DNA of 11,137 nucleotides from Arenibacter sp963972175 (GCA_963972175.1 CAXAVP010000142.1:1-11137), one strand, 5' to 3'; positions 1 to 5,579 are shown, counted from the first letter of the stretch. A program made the numbers and translations. The notes: generated from the letters alone by a model not told the origin.

Positions 1-128
1 GTTGAACCGTTGTACCCAAAATGCGCCCCTATATTTCTCTAAAAAGTTTTTTATTGCAAAAGGGGGTGCGGGGGAAATTAAAAAATTGAGCAAAGGAGGG
101 GAGAGGATATGCTTACGGAACCGGAAAC
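1..128. other. Gene-free stretch after the leftmost terminator
   Basis: No convincing gene lies here. The minus strand has no ATG in this stretch. On the plus strand the first bases stay open from the window edge to a stop near 42, so the tail of a plus-strand gene entering from outside cannot be excluded. A short plus-strand frame starting at 109 behind an AAAGGAGG run reads straight through the terminator and has no protein-like features. The stretch has G-rich runs around 61-75 and 96-107. It probably separates the three-gene cassette from the next transcription unit. Confidence 0.5.
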
Positions 129-156
129 AAAAAAGCCCCGGACAAAAGTCCAGGGC
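129..156 (-). terminator. Rho-independent terminator of the three-gene HTH cassette
   Basis: Read on the minus strand, a GC-rich hairpin is followed by a run of six T. The arms are 135-143 (GCCCCGGAC) and 148-156 (GTCCAGGGC), giving 9 bp with one wobble around a 4-base AAAA loop. The T-run is the complement of 129-134. It lies 24 bases after the stop of the gene at 180-443, the right place to end that unit. The bases 129-146 are identical to 1212-1229 in the other terminator of this window. Confidence 0.85.
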
Positions 157-179
157 GTTAAAAACTGTACTAATTTTAA

Positions 180-443
180 TTACTTGTTCAGGGGCGGCAT
201 TGCAGTACTCAAAACATCGTCGTAAATAAATATATTGCCAGGCTGAACAAAATCATTCTTTATAATTGGTATACCTTCATACGTTGGATTGTCCCCTGTT
301 TTAAAATTAGTTACTTTGGCCTGAATTTCCTTTTCAAAGTCTTCAAAGTGTTTTGTATTAATTAAGATCTTTGGGTTTTTCATCTCTCTAATTCTTGCCA
401 TCTTAATCTGATGCCTTATTATTTCGTCTGTATTTTTCTTCAT
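180..443 (-). CDS. Small protein of unknown function (last gene of the HTH cassette)
   Basis: An 87-residue soluble protein that I do not recognise. The N-terminal half is charged and probably helical (basic residues 1-25, then an acidic and lysine-rich stretch around residues 30-45). The C-terminal half looks like beta strands, with the stretch GIPIIKNDFVQPGNIFIYDD at about 58-77, a pattern of short hydrophobic strands split by turns. No signal peptide or membrane segment is visible. It starts 4 bases after the stop of the HTH gene at 448-753, so the two are very likely co-transcribed and translationally coupled, and a terminator follows. A role as effector, or as partner of the HTH protein, is possible only by position. 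Confidence 0.75.
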   Translation of the reverse strand: MKKNTDEIIRHQIKMARIREMKNPKILINTKHFEDFEKEIQAKVTNFKTGDNPTYEGIPIIKNDFVQPGNIFIYDDVLSTAMPPLNK

Positions 444-447
444 ATAC

Positions 448-753
448 TTAGTTTTTAGGGAGTTTGTCCGGTCTACGGCCTAATTGTTCCATGGCATCCT
501 CAAACCATTTGTTCATTTCTGCGCTTTCTTCCCTGGTTTCAAAGAAAATGTTTAGCTCCAATGCGCGGACAATATCCAGAACCACATCAAATTTTAGACA
601 AAATTCCAGTTCAAAGAATCTTTTAATGGTGGAGCTGTGCACCCCAACCTGTTCTGCTAATTGCGTCCTGTTCATTCCTTTGGCCTTCATGGCGTTCTCA
701 AAGAAAAGGGCAAGCACTTTCCAGTACTCGCCCTGTGTGTTTTCGTTGTTCAT
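448..753 (-). CDS. XRE (Cro/C1-type) helix-turn-helix regulator
   Basis: A 101-residue protein with a lambda-repressor-like HTH domain at about residues 16-70. The helix-turn-helix itself is visible as MNRTQLAEQVGVHSSTIKRF (residues 27-46), with the usual small residue and hydrophobic positions. The C-terminal tail after residue 72 (ETREES, then LGRRPDKLPKN) is hydrophilic and has no recognised domain; it may serve dimerisation or a partner. It is the middle gene of three, 9 bases after the gene at 763-1086 and 4 bases before the gene at 180-443. A 26-bp perfect palindrome at the head of this unit is a natural candidate for its operator, so autoregulation is likely but inferred. The Cro/C1-type fold call is firm; whether it is a repressor, an antitoxin or another regulator is open. 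Confidence 0.85.
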   Translation of the reverse strand: MNNENTQGEYWKVLALFFENAMKAKGMNRTQLAEQVGVHSSTIKRFFELEFCLKFDVVLDIVRALELNIFFETREESAEMNKWFEDAMEQLGRRPDKLPKN

Positions 754-762
754 TGTTTTACT

Positions 763-1086
763 TTAAAAATTGAATTCCTTTTTTAGAGCTATTATAAATT
801 CGTTGAAGTTGTTCAACCGGCAGAATCTTTTGCTCTTCGTTAATGAATAGTCTCCTTTAAGACCGTGCTTATTCATTAGCGGCTCTATCAGCTCCTCTAT
901 GTCTGTATTGTAGATAACGTCAAAGTATCCTTTTCTAGCAACTTTAACGGCTTGTGCTTTTGTAGCTGGCCATACACGACCTAAACTAATAAGGTCCCCA
1001 ACGTGCTCCCGTGCTTTTGCTTTATATAAAGAGTTGAAACCTTTTGCGGGATCTTTGATTTTTTGGATAGTTTCTAATGCTGTCAT
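763..1086 (-). CDS. Small protein of unknown function (first gene of the HTH cassette)
   Basis: A 107-residue, lysine-rich, probably mostly helical soluble protein that I do not recognise. The first 35 residues are basic (KIKDPAKGFNSLYKAKAREH), the middle contains a VWPATKAQAVKVARKG segment followed by acidic residues (DIEELIEP), and the end is hydrophobic and basic. No membrane segment, signal peptide or catalytic motif is evident. The ATG at 1086 is the first start in frame. It is the promoter-proximal gene of the three-gene unit, about 74 bases behind the 26-bp palindrome, and the HTH gene follows after 9 bases. It could be the effector of the cassette with the HTH protein as its control, but this is inferred from gene order alone. 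Confidence 0.75.
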   Translation of the reverse strand: MTALETIQKIKDPAKGFNSLYKAKAREHVGDLISLGRVWPATKAQAVKVARKGYFDVIYNTDIEELIEPLMNKHGLKGDYSLTKSKRFCRLNNFNEFIIALKKEFNF

Positions 1087-1159
1087 GATCTTGGTGCCGT
1101 ATTGTGCTGTTGCCGCCAGCGTTTAAATGAATAATTAATTTCTATACCTCAAAGATAGT

Positions 1160-1185
1160 ATATATTTGCGTGCACGCAAATATAT
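1160..1185 (-). promoter_or_regulatory. Perfect 26-bp palindrome, probable operator/promoter
   Basis: The half-site ATATATTTGCGTG is followed at once by its exact reverse complement, with the symmetry centre between 1172 and 1173. Each arm contains TATATTTG (1161-1168 on plus, 1184-1177 on minus), which fits the Bacteroidota -7 box TAnnTTTG. A dimeric repressor bound to the central GCGTGCACGC would cover both boxes. No good TTG-type -33 element is seen at the expected distance on either strand, so any promoter may be weak or activated. It lies 74 bases upstream of the start at 1086. The HTH product of 448-753 is the likeliest ligand, by inference. Confidence 0.7.
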
Positions 1186-1210
1186 TAAGAAACTTTAACA
1201 TTTTACATAT

Positions 1211-1239
1211 AAAAAAAGCCCCGGACAAACGTCTGGGGC
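1211..1239 (-). terminator. Rho-independent terminator of the KilA-N gene
   Basis: On the minus strand, arms GTCTGGGGC (1231-1239) and GCCCCGGAC (1218-1226) form a 9-bp stem with one wobble and a 4-base loop, followed by seven T (complement of 1211-1217). It lies 27 bases after the stop of the KilA-N gene at 1267-1806. It separates that gene from the palindromic operator and the three-gene cassette downstream. Eighteen bases are identical to the terminator at 129-156. Confidence 0.88.
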
Positions 1240-1266
1240 CTTAATGCAGAATATCCTTACTGTTCA

Positions 1267-1806
1267 CTACTCACCATTGAACAACCTGTACTGGTGCCGT
1301 ATGGCCTTAGTTTTGGAGTTCTTGGCATCCTTCATCCTTTTCTCGGCTTCAAAATACGCTCTGTTTGCTTCCAAGGAAGAATTGGTGAGCATTTCTTTCT
1401 TTAAGGTTTCCATTTCTACCTTGGCAGCTTCCTGTATAGCATGTGCTTCCCAATGCTTTTTGTAGTTGCCAAAAATTACTTCCTGAATCTTCTTATAAAC
1501 CCAAACCTCAAATTCAACATCTAACCAAGCTGCAAACTTTAAAGCCAAGGCCTCACTCATAAACGTTCCTAAATTTCTATTTGTAACTAAAATTTTAGGA
1601 GTCTCGTTTCCCCCATATGGAGGAAACTGAGCATAGTCTTTTTCTAAATGTTCAATAAATTTCTTTGTGTGATCAGCCTTTAAAAAGTGGTCAATTCTTT
1701 TGTTGAACATTTTGGCCATTTCGGTGGCGTTAATCATAACATTGCCTTCATTTTGTAGAGCAAAATGTATTTCATTTTCTTGGTACAAAAATTCCATTGT
1801 TTTCAT
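1267..1806 (-). CDS. KilA-N domain protein (copy 1)
   Basis: A 179-residue protein with an N-terminal KilA-N domain, a DNA-binding fold found in phage and large DNA virus proteins and often linked to regulation. The signature is visible as VMINATEMAKMF near residues 23-34, then FL and FI positions of the conserved helices, and GTFMSEALALKFAAWLDVEF around residues 80-99. The C-terminal third (HWEAHAIQEAAKVEMETLKK and onward) is charged and helical, probably a coiled coil. The start at 1806 is 2 bases after the stop of the gene at 1809-2225, so coupling is likely; a second ATG at 1797 is possible. A terminator follows directly. It is a clear paralogue of the partial gene at 10654-11137, with shared segments in both halves. 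DNA binding is known for the domain; its target here is unknown. Confidence 0.88.
   Translation of the reverse strand: MKTMEFLYQENEIHFALQNEGNVMINATEMAKMFNKRIDHFLKADHTKKFIEHLEKDYAQFPPYGGNETPKILVTNRNLGTFMSEALALKFAAWLDVEFEVWVYKKIQEVIFGNYKKHWEAHAIQEAAKVEMETLKKEMLTNSSLEANRAYFEAEKRMKDAKNSKTKAIRHQYRLFNGE
1432..1570 (-). repeat. DNA-level repeat shared with KilA-N copy 2 (left copy)
   Basis: This part of the KilA-N gene matches 10811-10949 in direct orientation. The best block, 1438-1473 against 10817-10852, has about 33 of 36 bases identical, and a second block covers the FAAWLDV codons (around 1517-1550 and 10896-10929). The two copies are about 9.4 kb apart and flank the whole replication and modification module. 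Confidence 0.65.
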
Positions 1807-1808
1807 AG

Positions 1809-2225
1809 TTACGCTGTTTTTAAATTGTTAATGAAGTGTTCTTGTTTAATTTCCTGAATGGCATCTAGCAGATTGTGTACATAGCCGTTTTGCCATAGTT
1901 CTAACATATCCTTGTCCACGCAATAAGTGCCCAGGTAATGGACTTGCTTTAAGGAATTGTAATAATCTTCTGCCTCTAAATGGGAAAGTAGTGAGAGCAG
2001 CTTTTGTTGTGCAGGCGTAACCTGGACCCATACGGTGTCCTGAGTTACAAAATTTTTTTCTCCGTGCATGTCGAAAAAGTTTTTGTATGCGCCGCTGCCT
2101 TTAGGGTTGCACGAACGTTCTAGGAACGGACTTACATACCTTTCGGGAATGCTACCCATGGGCAGCGACTTATCGTTAAAATGTAGTTTTGGATCTCTCC
2201 TAAAACATTCGTGCGATACAAACAT
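1809..2225 (-). CDS. Conserved-looking hypothetical protein
   Basis: A 138-residue soluble protein that I do not recognise. The N-terminal part (residues 1-55) is rich in Arg, Pro, Gly and Ser with two Cys (HECFRRDP, LERSCNPKGSGAY) and looks loop-rich. The part from about residue 65 is helical (TPAQQKLLSLLSHLEAEDYY, LLDAIQEIKQEHFINNL). No membrane segment or signal is present. The KilA-N gene follows after 2 bases, so the two are probably co-translated and may act together. The ATG at 2225 is the first in frame; an ATG at residue 23 (MGSIPER) is an alternative. The 119 bases upstream carry a strong palindrome. Confidence 0.75.
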   Translation of the reverse strand: MFVSHECFRRDPKLHFNDKSLPMGSIPERYVSPFLERSCNPKGSGAYKNFFDMHGEKNFVTQDTVWVQVTPAQQKLLSLLSHLEAEDYYNSLKQVHYLGTYCVDKDMLELWQNGYVHNLLDAIQEIKQEHFINNLKTA

Positions 2226-2279
2226 ACAAATTTTTTCTTTGTGTTAGTTTAGTGATACTAATAGTTTAGATTTTGGATA

Positions 2280-2345
2280 ATGCCAACAGCTGCTAAAATT
2301 AACCCTACGGGTCGCTCAAGCTTAATTTTAGCTTGGTGTTAGCAT
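2280..2345. repeat. Long imperfect palindrome with a perfect 11-bp inner stem
   Basis: GCTAAAATTAA (2292-2302) is exactly complementary to TTAATTTTAGC (2322-2332). Beyond a small internal loop the arms continue with ATGCCAACA (2280-2288) against TGTTAGCAT (2337-2345), with one mismatch. About 19 bp can pair around a 19-base loop that itself contains CCCTACGGG. It fills the spacer between the genes at 2345-2611 and 1809-2225. Neither strand has a T-run after it, so it does not look like a standard terminator. Confidence 0.75.
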
Positions 2346-2611
2346 TAATCTTGCAAAACTTTGATTTGGTTACAAGAGGTACATTCAATCCAATTCGAGT
2401 GTCTGTGTGTAAATGTTTTGTTTCCGCATTTGCAAGACTGCCCTTCGGTAATGCTAACATTGGCTATGCCTAATAATTTTAACTTATGATCTGTGTATGC
2501 TTGCATAAGTTCGGGTATTGTATAAGTACTCTTATCATCATCGTTAAATAATTCAGGTAAGTGAGCATCATCAAATCCTATATCTAATAGATATTTTTTT
2601 ACTTCTTCCAT
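2345..2611 (-). CDS. Small protein with C-terminal zinc-ribbon-like Cys pairs
   Basis: An 88-residue protein with two visible parts. Residues 1-50 are acidic and helical, with IGFDD near the start and YTDHKLKLLG at about 39-48; this resembles the IIGFDNG and YHQAKLKLLP segments of the gene at 2914-3105, which suggests a shared small domain. Residues 60-80 carry CKCG, two His and CTSC (C60, C62, C77, C80; H69, H71), a pattern suited to binding one zinc ion. No catalytic motif is seen. The gene sits between two palindromic spacer elements (2280-2345 and 2649-2710), unlike the tightly packed genes before it, so it may be a separate cassette. The family is unknown to me; nucleic-acid or protein binding is a guess from the Cys pattern. 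Confidence 0.78.
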   Translation of the reverse strand: MEEVKKYLLDIGFDDAHLPELFNDDDKSTYTIPELMQAYTDHKLKLLGIANVSITEGQSCKCGNKTFTHRHSNWIECTSCNQIKVLQD

Positions 2612-2648
2612 TGTTTTGTTTTTAAGTCGTTAAAATTACTATGCATAG

Positions 2649-2710
2649 CCTTAGCCGTTGTAGCACATTAAAACGATGCTACAACACGGTATATAAAAAA
2701 ATTGCTAAGG
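2649..2710. repeat. Nested palindromic element
   Basis: An outer pair CCTTAGC (2649-2655) and GCTAAGG (2704-2710) encloses an inner pair GTTGTAGCA (2657-2665) and TGCTACAAC (2677-2685), both perfect. The inner loop is 11 bases; an AT-rich stretch separates the inner structure from the outer right arm. The right arm overlaps the stop codon of the gene at 2705-2917. There is no T-run, so it is more likely an RNA processing or stability structure, or a protein or recombinase site, than a terminator. Confidence 0.7.
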
Positions 2711-2917
2711 TTCGTCAAATATATGTTCAAGCTCAAAAATTACTTTTTTATGGTGCTCAACTCTATCATGGTTTTCATCGTTCGTATATTCATCCAATGT
2801 TTCTTTCACTATCGCATTAAGAGTAACCAAAGCATGTTGTTGCACCTGTTCAATTTTTAAATCATCTATATGATGCATACGCATAAATCTTAATGCTTCT
2901 TTTTTATACTTATTCAT
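2705..2917 (-). CDS. Small helical hypothetical protein
   Basis: A 70-residue soluble protein, probably two helices: residues 1-15 are basic, then a His-containing turn (MRMHHIDDLK), then a long amphipathic helix from about residue 22 to the acidic end. It is rich in His and Glu, with no Cys and no membrane segment. Its ATG overlaps the stop of the gene at 2914-3105 in an ATGA tetranucleotide, so its translation depends on that gene. It has no recognised family or function. Confidence 0.75.
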   Translation of the reverse strand: MNKYKKEALRFMRMHHIDDLKIEQVQQHALVTLNAIVKETLDEYTNDENHDRVEHHKKVIFELEHIFDEP

Positions 2918-3105
2918 TTTTTTAGTTTTATATTTCGCAACTTTTTATATACCAATACCGTTGGCAATAATTTTAACTTAGCTTGGTGGTAACTTTCAAG
3001 TATTTCAATTAAACTTTCTTTCGTACCATTGTCAAAACCAATTATTAAATCAGTTTTGTCTTCTGCTACAATGTTTCTTTTTTGTAAAAATTCTGTTGGT
3101 GTCAT
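2914..3105 (-). CDS. Small hypothetical protein, paralogous to the N-terminal part of 2345-2611
   Basis: A 63-residue protein with an acidic N-terminal half (TEFLQKRNIVAEDKTD), an IIGFDNG segment, an amphipathic helix (ESLIEILESYHQAKLKLL at about residues 30-47) and a basic tail. The IGFD and KLKLL segments recur in the gene at 2345-2611, where a zinc-ribbon-like end is added. It starts 11 bases after the methyltransferase stop and is followed by an ATGA overlap with the gene at 2705-2917, so it belongs to the methyltransferase operon. Function is unknown; the small acidic helical form would suit a protein-interaction role, which is a guess. Confidence 0.75.
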   Translation of the reverse strand: MTPTEFLQKRNIVAEDKTDLIIGFDNGTKESLIEILESYHQAKLKLLPTVLVYKKLRNIKLKK

Positions 3106-3116
3106 TTTTCAAGGTT

Positions 3117-4643
3117 TTAAGCTGCTACTTTATCTTCAAAGAACTGTAGCAGTGATTTGTAATGGGATTCAAATAGTTTTTTAGCAGTGGTTACTTCTAC
3201 CGAGTTGCCAATGAATTTCTTTTTATCAGTTTGAGTCCCTGTTAACACGTAGTTTTTGGGGAATCCTTGTATTTGTAGAAGCTCATTAACCTCCAACATT
3301 CTCATTTTTATATCTATGATTCCAAAGTGGGCCATGAATTTTTTAATCTTGATCATGGTAGGGGTGTCTTCCGGATAAACCACAATGGACAGTCCGGAAC
3401 CTGTTTCACAAGAAATTATCCCTAAAGGCTTTTTGTCCTGCCTGGCAATTACCGTTGGACAGGGTTTTTCTATGGAATTACCTACGTTTCCAAACTGGGG
3501 ATTTAATATGTAGTGGTGAGACCATGGTTTTGTGGAAACCAGCGCAAACTTAGGATTGTTTGTAATAGTATTCAGCGGTGCTGTAACTTCTTTAGGGGTG
3601 GAGTTTCCGTACTGCTGTTCAATAAAATGCATGCCTACCTTTGCAAACCTATCTTTTGTAGATACTGTTGGGCACGGTTGGGATATGCTATGGGCGTTAC
3701 CATTTCCGTAATAGGATTGTAAAAATTCCATTTTAATTATACCTAACCTATTTTGAGTAGCAACGGTAGGGCAAGGATCGTTTACACCTGGAGGGGAGTG
3801 TTTGCCACTCTTGCTGGTGGAGTTGTATTTTAAAAGAAAACTCTCATCACCGTCTGCAACAAACTTTATTAGTCCAGCATAAATACGCTTTAGGGTATTT
3901 TCTACCAAAGGTTTCTTTCTTAAGAATATGGATTTTCCGACATTCTCAAAATTCAAAACTTCCTTTACCGCTTTCCATTTTTTTAAAGGCTTGCGGGATA
4001 GATCTGTTTCTTTATCTGGGTTTTTACAGTGAGTTTGCTCTGGCCAACTAATTGGCAATTCTCCTTTTGCGAATTGGGCAAAGTACCTTCTTCGGGAAGT
4101 GTAAGCCCCAAAATCAGCTGCATTAAGTTCTTTCCAATCAAAGTTATAACCGTACCCTTTTACATTTTCTACCCATCTCAGATAGTCTGTTCCACGCTTT
4201 ATGGATACTGGTCTGCCATTTTTATCCAAAGGCCCCCAAGACATAAACTCCATGACATTTTCTATCATTAAATAATCTGGATTCAAGGATTCTAAATACA
4301 TAAATAAATGCTCTGCTAGTGTTCTGCTATCCGCGTCTCTTGGTAATCCGCCCTTAGCTTTACTAAAATTGGTACATTCCAACGAAGCCCAAATTGTAAT
4401 TATGCAATTGGGATATAGTTTACGCAGGGCATTTACTCTAAGTTTTAACAAAAACACAACTTCCGGGTTCCTTATATCTTCTATGAAGTGTTTGGCTTTT
4501 GGGTGGTTCATCCTGTGACTTTCAACAGCCTTGATGTCATGGTTTACACATGCCGCCACTGTGGTGGTACAATTTGCTAAATGCACGCCTGTAGATGTTC
4601 CACCTGCTCCGCAGAAAAGGTCTATTACAAATTCTTTTATCAT
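3117..4643 (-). CDS. Dcm-type DNA (cytosine-5) methyltransferase
   Basis: This 508-residue enzyme should transfer a methyl group from SAM to carbon 5 of cytosine in DNA. Motif I is DLFCGAGG (residues 8-15, SAM binding). The catalytic loop of motif IV reads LECTNFS with Cys90, where most of the family has PPCQxFS. Motif VI ENV is at 128-130, motif VIII FGAYTSRRRYF at 178-188, motif IX-like RMLEVNELLQIQGFP at 448-462 and motif X IGNSV at 478-482, so the core is complete and in order. The target-recognition region (about 270-410) holds four diverged copies of a unit built on YGN...PCPTV...R...LGII. No restriction enzyme gene is adjacent, which suggests an orphan phage methyltransferase used for protection against host restriction or for regulation. 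It follows the ASCH-like gene after 21 bases. The sequence specificity cannot be read from the protein. Confidence 0.93.
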   Translation of the reverse strand: MIKEFVIDLFCGAGGTSTGVHLANCTTTVAACVNHDIKAVESHRMNHPKAKHFIEDIRNPEVVFLLKLRVNALRKLYPNCIITIWASLECTNFSKAKGGLPRDADSRTLAEHLFMYLESLNPDYLMIENVMEFMSWGPLDKNGRPVSIKRGTDYLRWVENVKGYGYNFDWKELNAADFGAYTSRRRYFAQFAKGELPISWPEQTHCKNPDKETDLSRKPLKKWKAVKEVLNFENVGKSIFLRKKPLVENTLKRIYAGLIKFVADGDESFLLKYNSTSKSGKHSPPGVNDPCPTVATQNRLGIIKMEFLQSYYGNGNAHSISQPCPTVSTKDRFAKVGMHFIEQQYGNSTPKEVTAPLNTITNNPKFALVSTKPWSHHYILNPQFGNVGNSIEKPCPTVIARQDKKPLGIISCETGSGLSIVVYPEDTPTMIKIKKFMAHFGIIDIKMRMLEVNELLQIQGFPKNYVLTGTQTDKKKFIGNSVEVTTAKKLFESHYKSLLQFFEDKVAA

Positions 4644-4664
4644 GATCTTTTAGTTTAATATTTG

Positions 4665-5180
4665 TTAATACCTAAAATCTGTCCAGTGAATAATTTTTCC
4701 CGTGAAATCTTTACGGAACCAGGCAAAGAAATCTGCCACGGAGTCAAAACCGTCATTGGTGGCCAGTTGTTCTACATTTGTTATCCATAGACCATCTATA
4801 TAAACCCGTGGTTCTGCATATTTATAACCGTCCGGGTCCGTATACCTAATCTCCAGCTTTTGGGTGCCAGTGCATTTTATTACGGGAGCAAACTGGAAAC
4901 GCTGCGGGCTAAAGTGGTTTATTACAAAATGGATATCCATTCCTTTTTTCCATTGCTTAAGCTTATCCCTTCGGATGGTGTGGAGTTTCCCTTGTTTGCT
5001 CCCTATTATATAATTACTTGCCGGTGTACCTATTAGGTATTTGGACCAGTCCGCCTTAGGTACTTTTATGAACTTGTCCCGCAATAGCGTTTCCAAAATC
5101 TTTTCAGAAAAATAAGTGGGATGCCCTGCCATATGCTTGGGCATGCGGTCTGGCCAATGGGTACTAAATTCTAACATCAT
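4665..5180 (-). CDS. ASCH/PUA-like domain protein
   Basis: A 171-residue protein with features of the ASCH (PUA-like) proteins common in Bacteroidota phages. After an N-terminal helix region (SEKILETLLRDKFIKV) comes KLHTIRRDK (residues 65-73), then W..GMDIHFVIN (77-88), FQFAPVIKCTGTQKLEIRY (95-113), and the C-terminal run DGFDSVADFFAWF and GKIIHWTDFRY that typifies the group. ASCH domains are known or predicted to bind RNA or modified nucleic acid; a catalytic role has been shown only for some. Two ATG codons stand in a row at 5180 and 5177. It lies 4 bases after the membrane-protein gene upstream and 21 before the methyltransferase, in the same operon. Pairing with a methyltransferase makes recognition of modified DNA conceivable, but that is inference. 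The family assignment rests on remembered motifs, not on a search. Confidence 0.75.
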   Translation of the reverse strand: MMLEFSTHWPDRMPKHMAGHPTYFSEKILETLLRDKFIKVPKADWSKYLIGTPASNYIIGSKQGKLHTIRRDKLKQWKKGMDIHFVINHFSPQRFQFAPVIKCTGTQKLEIRYTDPDGYKYAEPRVYIDGLWITNVEQLATNDGFDSVADFFAWFRKDFTGKIIHWTDFRY

Positions 5181-5184
5181 AATT

Positions 5185-5391
5185 TTACGTTCTTCTTTTG
5201 TTCTTAATTTTTCGTTTGTCCCGTATTTTCAGCACAATAAACACTACCAACACCACCGCCCAGACTATTACGTGGGTCCAGTTCTTAAGATCATAATCCT
5301 TAAAGGTGAACACTACCGCTATTTGAAGCACCAAGGTTAGGGCAGCTATAAATATGGAGAAGTCGTAGGGGTAGTCTATGGGGTTTTTCAT
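5185..5391 (-). CDS. Small two-pass membrane protein
   Basis: A 68-residue protein if it starts at the ATG at 5391; an upstream in-frame ATG at 5397 would add Met-Arg. I chose 5391 because it overlaps the preceding stop in an ATGA, as at the two junctions upstream. Two hydrophobic helices are visible: FSIFIAALTLVLQIAVVFTF and, after a short polar loop with a Trp, VIVWAVVLVVFIVLKI. The C-terminus is strongly basic (RDKRKIKNKRRT), so both ends probably face the cytoplasm. The size and hairpin topology resemble holins or small exclusion proteins, but the location in a replication operon argues against a lysis role. I do not recognise the family. Confidence 0.78.
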   Translation of the reverse strand: MKNPIDYPYDFSIFIAALTLVLQIAVVFTFKDYDLKNWTHVIVWAVVLVVFIVLKIRDKRKIKNKRRT

Positions 5392-5579
5392 GCGCATTTT
5401 TTAACGGGGCGGTTAGTGTTCTGGCTACATCTTTCCTTTGCCTTGGACGGCCTAATAGGCTTGGACAGTCTTTTGATCTTTGGTTTAAGCTCTTCCCTAA
5501 TAAAAGGCCTGTAATGGTTCACGGCCCACATAACTAGAAGATAGGCGTAAGCGGTTAAGATGTAGCTCATAGTGGTCAT
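5388..5579 (-). CDS. Small single-pass membrane protein with a basic tail
   Basis: A 63-residue protein. Residues 4-20 (MSYILTAYAYLLVMWAV) form one hydrophobic segment; the rest is a strongly basic, proline-containing tail (KPKIKRLSKPIRPSKAKERC and onward) with two Cys. By the positive-inside rule the tail is cytoplasmic, which would let it contact nucleic acid or the replication proteins at the membrane, though this is inferred. Its start overlaps the stop of the gene upstream (ATGA) and its stop overlaps the next start in the same way. No family is recognised. Confidence 0.75.
   Translation of the reverse strand: MTTMSYILTAYAYLLVMWAVNHYRPFIREELKPKIKRLSKPIRPSKAKERCSQNTNRPVKKCA

Noticed and set aside
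109..225. Plus-strand mini-frame starting at 109 behind AAAGGAGG
   Set aside because: Strong Shine-Dalgarno sequences are not the usual start signal in Bacteroidota, and the frame crosses a terminator and the antisense of a real gene.
2..229. Plus-strand 75-codon frame at the left edge
   Set aside because: It runs through the terminator hairpin at 129-156 and into the antisense of the 180-443 gene; its composition is basic and irregular, without domain-like features.
2219..2226. TATGTTTG on the minus strand as a promoter box for the gene at 1809-2225
   Set aside because: It overlaps the start codon, so transcription would begin inside the gene, and no -33 element is at the right distance. 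It is probably a chance match.
5185..5579. Holin/antiholin pair
   Set aside because: Size and membrane segments would allow it, but no endolysin or other lysis gene is nearby and the genes are coupled to the primase, so a lysis call is not supported.
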